Assembly (NCBI GenBank): GCA_002205965.3
Contig: NADL03000501.1
Span: forward strand, 620,001 to 684,000
Reading direction: 5' to 3'
Length of the DNA: 64,000 nt
Origin: Kappaphycus alvarezii
Lineage: Eukaryota > Rhodophyta > Florideophyceae > Gigartinales > Solieriaceae
Under the pieces are notes generated by a model. That model was not told the origin of the DNA. It saw nothing but the letters and a program-made list of their open reading frames with translations, and did no database searches. Of this stretch, positions 58,425 to 64,000 are shown in pieces. Position numbers and translations under genes: made by a program. Numbering within the stretch: position 1 is the stretch's first letter; each line of letters opens with the position of its first letter.

Positions 58425-61400
58425 AAATCCTGACCGACCACTGGGGGCGTCCTGACAAGATAGTCATCGGGTGGGTAGCCAGTGAGGGTTTCTTCAGAAC
58501 GTATTTCAGCGAGTCACCTGGACTGCGACTCTTGCAACACTACAGTATGTATTTACAGGAAATCTCTGCACCTACTCTATGTATTACATTATTCACTACC
58601 GTACTTTTGTTGGTTTACTGTATAGTGCTGTAATTTGACAGCTGTGCTTTTATAATAAAGTTTGCTCCACCAGAAGTCTGCGGCACAGTGCTTGTATTCA
58701 TAAATGACGTTGCCCTAGCATCTCACTCACAGCATTACCCACCAGTCGATACCATAACATACCGTTCAGTCCCAGAAACCAGGAGTCCATGGTCTAACGC
58801 AGATGTAAGGTAGCATACACGAGCCGTGCACCTTGGCGTGCGTTACTTCCCACTCGTTGATCTTATAACTACAGAACTTTGCGCTGTTTAAAGATACATT
58901 GGCAGATGTGGCTCGAGGCTTAACGATAATCCTTCTTCTCCGTGTGCGAGAGGCCAAGGCTACCTCCACCTGAGTCAGCGGAAACGCCCTTCCCCTGTAC
59001 TCATCCCACTCAAATAAGTTGCTGCGGCAAGCAGTTCAGATTCTGCACCAACTCGCAAGAGAATATCATGGTATTCCGTTGACCGAACTTTGGCACTTGT
59101 AGACTTGAAGCGCCCGTAGTACACAGCGGCGTTCTGCTTTTCCAATTCCCACGACCCCTCCACGCAGTCCTCCGAACATCCCTGGTCAAGCAAGATCCTT
59201 CAACTGACGGCCATCTCTAGCCCATTATCATGTATACCTCATGCACTGACAGCCAGTCCTTGCCAGGCGCGGTGAAACGAGACACATTCGCTCGAGCAGA
59301 CTGGAATAAAAACCAGTAAGTTTCCGCGCTCACCCTCAACCCCTATTTGCTGACAATTCAGACCCAGGCCTCCACAGCCATTGACAGGCGTCCCAACCTA
59401 GACCCATCTGGGCATTCTCCCTTGCATGGTCCGCAAGCGCCTGAAATCCGGCCGAAAATTACCGCTTACTGGGAATGACGCGTAATCCGAACGTGTATTC
59501 GGGCTGCAACTACCAATAAGCAGTTAACTTCAACTGAAAAATCCTTGACTGCAAGTAATCTACATTATACATATTGAACTATATAGAAAATTCCTTTTCC
59601 TAATTTAAAATTTGCTTCTTTCAAATATCTTGATACTGATCAATGATAAAAAGAATGAAGCTTACAAATTTTTAAGAACGTAAAAGTTGTTTTATTCCTT
59701 GCCTGTGAGTTTTCGGGACCTTTTCTCTCTTTTTTGCGATAAATGTGAAAATTTCAACAATTGAAGCAGCAAAAATAGAAGGCCTTGATAAGTATGACTT
59801 ATCCTTGTGGCTACATATGATAAACCATTCTATAGTAAGAAAATACATAGACTGAAATTCTTTGCTTCTTAAAGAAAGATCCAAGTATAACGTGGTGATA
59901 TACTTCAGATATTTTTTTTCAACCATTATTATTAGTCATCACTTTTCTGTGTCATATCTGGATCAATAGACAATGGACAATAGTCGGGGAAATATGTATT
60001 GCATATAATTCTACAAAGTATTGAAGCACACTTACTCATCCCAGAAGTATTTACGAAATTTTTGTATATCCGGCTTTGATAAATAACTTGCTACTATTGA
60101 TAAATTAATTTTGATTCGCTATGCAACTTGGATTCGATATCCTCAGTAATGCGCTTTTACACGAATTGCGGCTTGTAAAATTGACCGTATGCAGTACTCA
60201 GAGGATTTTGGAAATTGGAATCCATTGAAAATTAAGGAAATAATTATAATGAGGGGTCATAATTAATGTGAAAAGGTGGTATCCAGTCCTCCGGAACCAG
60301 TTGAACACAGAATTATTAGATAAATTCGGTTAAACTTATTGTTAAAGATTCCTAAATCCAAATATCTTTGCTTTTGTTGTAATTATTTCTTTAGATATTA
60401 ATACTAAGTCAAGAAGTGCTATCACTTGAACTGTCCTTGTCAGACAAAAAAATCAAGCGGTGCTGCAAGTTTAAAGTAAACTTTGTGGCCCAACTTGAAT
60501 ATTTGATGGTATTCCGTACAATATCGTAATGAAAAAATTTAAATCTTAGCGAAAGTATAATTTCACAGGATTACAAGGATTGCAGAGAGTCTAGTGGTAA
60601 ATATCATGTAAAGTTGAGATTTTCGAATCAAGAATTGTAATTTTCGCTTTTTTTTGGAGCACATCAAAACCTTTGTTTTTTAAACCCTTTTTCTTATATA
60701 TTGTTTAAAACTGGATTAATTTTAGCTGATAAGGCGTGGATATAGAGTTTTATTCAAAAATGATGCATTTTTTCTGAACAATATTTTTCATGGAGGAAAA
60801 CGTGGGGTGATTTAATATTTGAAAGATGTGGTAGGTTGTATTTTTCATTTTTTACCGCATTAGACGTAATAACTGAAAACTAATTCGTAAATTGCTTTAG
60901 AATACCTATATGAGTGCAAAGAAATGCAGTTGGCCAATATAGTCCGTAATATAGGGTTTTCGAAAACATATTACATATTTGGATAGTAGCTTGAAAAGAA
61001 TATAATCAGAAATTAAACTTAGTAATTATAGTATTCTGGACTACCTTCAAAATCTATTCAATAACTAGGATTTTTCCGAGATTTTGTGAAGTGTTTGTCC
61101 TGGTTTCAATTAAGAATTAGGCTTTGCATAAAATAGCCTTTTCACTTATGAAGTAGCTCCGTCATGTTATTTATAGAAATAGTACCCTTTTTTCTTCTTA
61201 CTCATTTTGAGAACATTAAGAAGACTATATCTATTTTGATACGTTTTTGTTCGCCTGTAAGACATTTCTACATTGCGGTAACCTGATATCTCCAGATTTA
61301 CTCAGAATTTGACTATACTAAATCTCATGATATTTTTGAGTTTTTCAACGGAAACTACTCCGTGAATGGACATGAGGAGAACATACAATATCAATCCGTG

Positions 61401-62437
61401 GATAAAAGTTAGGCTGAATTTAATTGAAACTAAAATAGCATACATTACATGCAAACAGAAGCCAGGGAAAAAGAGAGAAAAAGTTTACTTTAGATAAAAA
61501 AATATCATACTGGGGAAATATTTCTTATCAAATCGGAACCCAAGCCAATTGTAAAGTTATCCAATTACCGCATAAAATAAAACTCGACATTGTTTCAGAA
61601 TCCGAAAGATTCGAGTTTCAAGGCTTCTTAGCAATGAACGGATTAATTAGTTTAAAAATTTACCGTTAAATTGGGGGACGCTTTTGAAATGACTTTTCGT
61701 CTATTTTCGGTTATTTTTGTCATGAAAATATTCGGAAATAATCCCAATGTATTAAAACCTATAAATCAGTACAATAAGTAGTAGTTTTAGTGTAATGGCC
61801 ATATTCTCGTAAAAAATAGAAGCAAACCGCTGAAATTAGTACCTATGTAACCTATTTTTCAATACTTTTTGTTAAATTATTTTCCACATATCTAATGTAA
61901 AGATATTTGAAGTACAGAAAATATGGGTCTAAAAACATTCATATCAAGAAATGTAGTTAAACAAAGCTTTCAATTTCTCTTTTCTCACTGAGTTTCACAT
62001 GAGTACCTTAGGACAAAACCTTACAGGGAAAGATTACTTGCCGAATTAAAAGAAAGCTTATTTATTTTATAGACTATTCTAGGTAGAACTACACGATAAA
62101 TTTTTGTAGCGAAAGTATTCATTTTTCTTATAGAATCATCTTTTAAAATTCAAATCAAAGACTTTCAGGCATTTTTCACGTAGACAAGGGACAGAAATAA
62201 AATAGCACCAAAAAACACCTCTTCATTCCTCAAGAAAAGTTTTGTAGTTGCTGAAGCCAGTAGTGAAAAGCCGAGTTGCTTGAATCGTTTCATCTTTTCC
62301 TTTCAAATTTATTTCATTATGGAAGGCTGTGGTCAGGGCTAAGCTGAGCCTGTTTTTGTGATACTGGCTAACAATACATAAGAAAACTAAGATATGGAAA
62401 ACTTCGGTAGAATATACATGACATAAAATAGTGTCTC
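58425..62437. other. Gene-poor stretch, no gene supported
   Basis: 58.7-59.5 kb is more GC-balanced, with minus frames 58975-59193 and 58766-58969 that I cannot assign. The remainder is AT-rich. It contains the terminal-motif copy at 60796. Confidence 0.5.
60796..60846 (+). repeat. Dispersed terminal motif, copy 3
   Basis: GTGATTTAATATTTGAAAGA followed by TGTGGTAGGTTGT. It matches 32958-33010 at nearly every position over 33 bp (purine and A/C differences only). Isolated in AT-rich DNA, with no transposase nearby. Confidence 0.65.
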
Positions 62438-62788
62438 TTATTTTTTTCGAGAAGTACTTCTCGAGCTGCTTCCTGCGACAGGTTCTTCTGAAAATGTGAC
62501 ATTAAATCCCACAAACTCGTACGTCACCTTTCTGTCCACCACAAATTCTTGGAAATGATCTTCCATAGATTCAATATTATATCCGTTCTTATTATATTGT
62601 TTTGTGATCCAAGCTTTCACTTGGTTTTTAATTTGTTTTCTCCTTTCCGAATAACTGTTATCATCTTTAAAAAAACGTATTGCATGCGATTTACCATCTT
62701 CTCTTAGTCCTGCGTAGTATAAATAGCGCCTAAGGAATCCATTGCCGTGTAAGATTTTTCTGTGTTTTTTTGCAGATAGCTGAGACAT
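62438..62788 (-). CDS. Hypothetical 116-residue basic protein
   Basis: Complete frame from ATG (62788) to stop (62438), more protein-like than its AT-rich surroundings: balanced hydrophobics, many Lys/Arg/Tyr, and a Ser/Arg/Lys tail (SSSRSTSRKK). The start MSQLSAKKHRKILHGNGFLR resembles the histone H4 segment GAKRHRKVLRDN, and KVTYEF near the end recalls H4 KTVTAMD, but the spacing is longer than in H4 and the helices between are not recognisable. Lys/Glu-rich central helices (ERRKQIKNQVKAWITKQY) are likely. No family is assigned; it could be a small nucleic-acid-binding protein or a chance frame. Confidence 0.4.
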   Translation of the reverse strand: MSQLSAKKHRKILHGNGFLRRYLYYAGLREDGKSHAIRFFKDDNSYSERRKQIKNQVKAWITKQYNKNGYNIESMEDHFQEFVVDRKVTYEFVGFNVTFSEEPVAGSSSRSTSRKK

Positions 62789-64000
62789 AACTTAAAAAAA
62801 TTATTTTAGTTTTGTCCCTTCCAAGATATTTTTGAATTTCACCTCTACTGAATAAAATTGCCTTATGAAATGTGTTGAGTACTTTTTTAACAAGCACTGT
62901 ACCCTGAATAATTTAGATTCATATAATACAGAGTACATTTATACAGATTAAAATAATATTTTTACGCTTTAATTTGAATGTTAATTGTAGAGAGTAATGA
63001 AACTATAATGGTTTCCAGCTAAAATAGGAAAAACTAAAACGAAAAAAGCATTTTCTTAGACTGGAGTACGTTTTATGCAGAAAAATAATTCCCTCAGGAC
63101 GTCAAGACATTCATGGTGAGCGTTTTCGAAAAAAAGATTACTTTGTAGACAAAAGCTTCTTTACACTACGTTCCGATTATTATTAATCATATATAAAAAA
63201 GCCAGTTTCTACTAACTTGAGCCAGTCTGCATATTTGAGATTTGCTACAGACCTACATGTAATGACCATACTTTTACTTCAAATAAATTTGCAACTGAAA
63301 AGTGATTCTTTCTTTTCGTTACTAACACTTAACTTGATAAAACTATATCTTACTATTATTGAAAAAAATCTCATACAAAACAACTATTCTATTGTCGATT
63401 CACATTTTCCTTCAATTCGAACTGTCTCGACCTACGCCTTAGTGTCTGCTAGAATTTGAAAATTACCGATATATTTTCTTATATGAAAAATAAAATTAAT
63501 AATCTAAAAGTTATTGTTTTTTCTCATAATTAGTGCAAATATTTAAATTTTTGGTAGCATAGACGTGTAGGAGATAAGCCCATCTTGGATAAAGTAACCG
63601 AAATGTATTCATAAATGATCTCTGAGCAGTTTTTCTGGAGGTGAAAAACTCTTTATATTTAAATCCGCTTGATGATAGACAATATTGATATTTCTAACTC
63701 CATAAGGTTACATGATCATTGCAATTTAGCAGCTATGTCTAGTACAATTGCGATGAAACTCGTAGAATATGTTGAATAAGATCATAATACAGAAACAAAT
63801 CCTACCCTTTTAAATTTTATTTGATGGTGTAAAACAGTCGATGAATAAAATAGTAATGAAGGAATGCTGTATCTACATCAGAGTGATGAGTTGCAGTAAA
63901 AGCCGACTTATCTGGAAGATTAAAAAAGAAAGTAAAATACATTTATGGACCTGCTAATATATACTCCAGTATTGCGCTGTAAATTTACCTACGCTGCTAC
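62789..64000. other. AT-rich end of window, no gene seen
   Basis: AT-rich to the window edge. The plus frame 63217-63459 shows no features beyond AT-driven Leu/Ile/Ser content. Confidence 0.5.

Overview
The window looks like nuclear DNA of a eukaryote with compact, intronless genes and many transposable elements. A red macroalga is my best guess. This rests on single-exon metabolic genes of moderate GC, on algal/stramenopile-like LINE, Ty3/gypsy, pogo-like and Harbinger-like fragments, and on long AT-rich gene-free stretches. It is an inference; no ribosomal or organelle marker is present to settle it. Only three host genes are well supported: a 5'-truncated PH-like protein (1-1220, +), a cytidine deaminase (35757-36368, -) and a branched-chain aminotransferase (49693-50811, -). 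A 116-residue unknown protein (62438-62788, -) is possible.

Layout. 1-5.1 kb: host gene end, a LINE 3' half (2207-3610) and a hairpin-rich stretch (4125-4569). 5.1-22.3 kb: mostly AT-rich and silent, with a decayed unknown coding island (6.6-7.2 kb) and the remains of a Harbinger-like pair, a SANT-like protein and a DDE transposase (12.0-13.4 kb). 22.3-28.2 kb: a Ty1/copia fossil followed by a complete-ended 2,073-bp pogo/Tc1-like DNA transposon with inverted repeats and TA flanks. 28.2-35.3 kb: a pile of LINE fragments, at least six copies of two families, in both orientations. 35.7-36.5 kb: cytidine deaminase and its doubled palindromic promoter repeat. 36.9-38.5 kb: a Tc1-like N-terminus and a Ty3/gypsy fossil carrying a short inserted element. 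39.6-40.4 kb: a 72-bp minisatellite and a GTACAGTAC tract hit by a tiny LINE copy. 40.4-49.6 kb: no recognised gene. 49.7-51.4 kb: the aminotransferase and GTAC-palindrome clusters upstream of it. 52.1-53.3 kb: a palindrome-built repeat and a fresh 5'-truncated LINE. 54.0-54.5 kb: a strongly A-depleted tract. 58.1-58.4 kb: a degenerate 41-bp repeat. The remainder to 64 kb is AT-rich.

The host genes do not form a functional cluster: pyrimidine salvage and branched-chain amino-acid metabolism are separate housekeeping roles. The most informative content is the history of mobile DNA. Two insertions of a shared 90-bp sequence (88 of 90 identical), one inside a LINE and one inside a gypsy fossil 3 kb away, are each flanked by 10-bp duplications. 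Two copies of a second LINE family are each flanked by 12-bp duplications. A small repeat made almost entirely of palindromes has two relatives elsewhere in the window.
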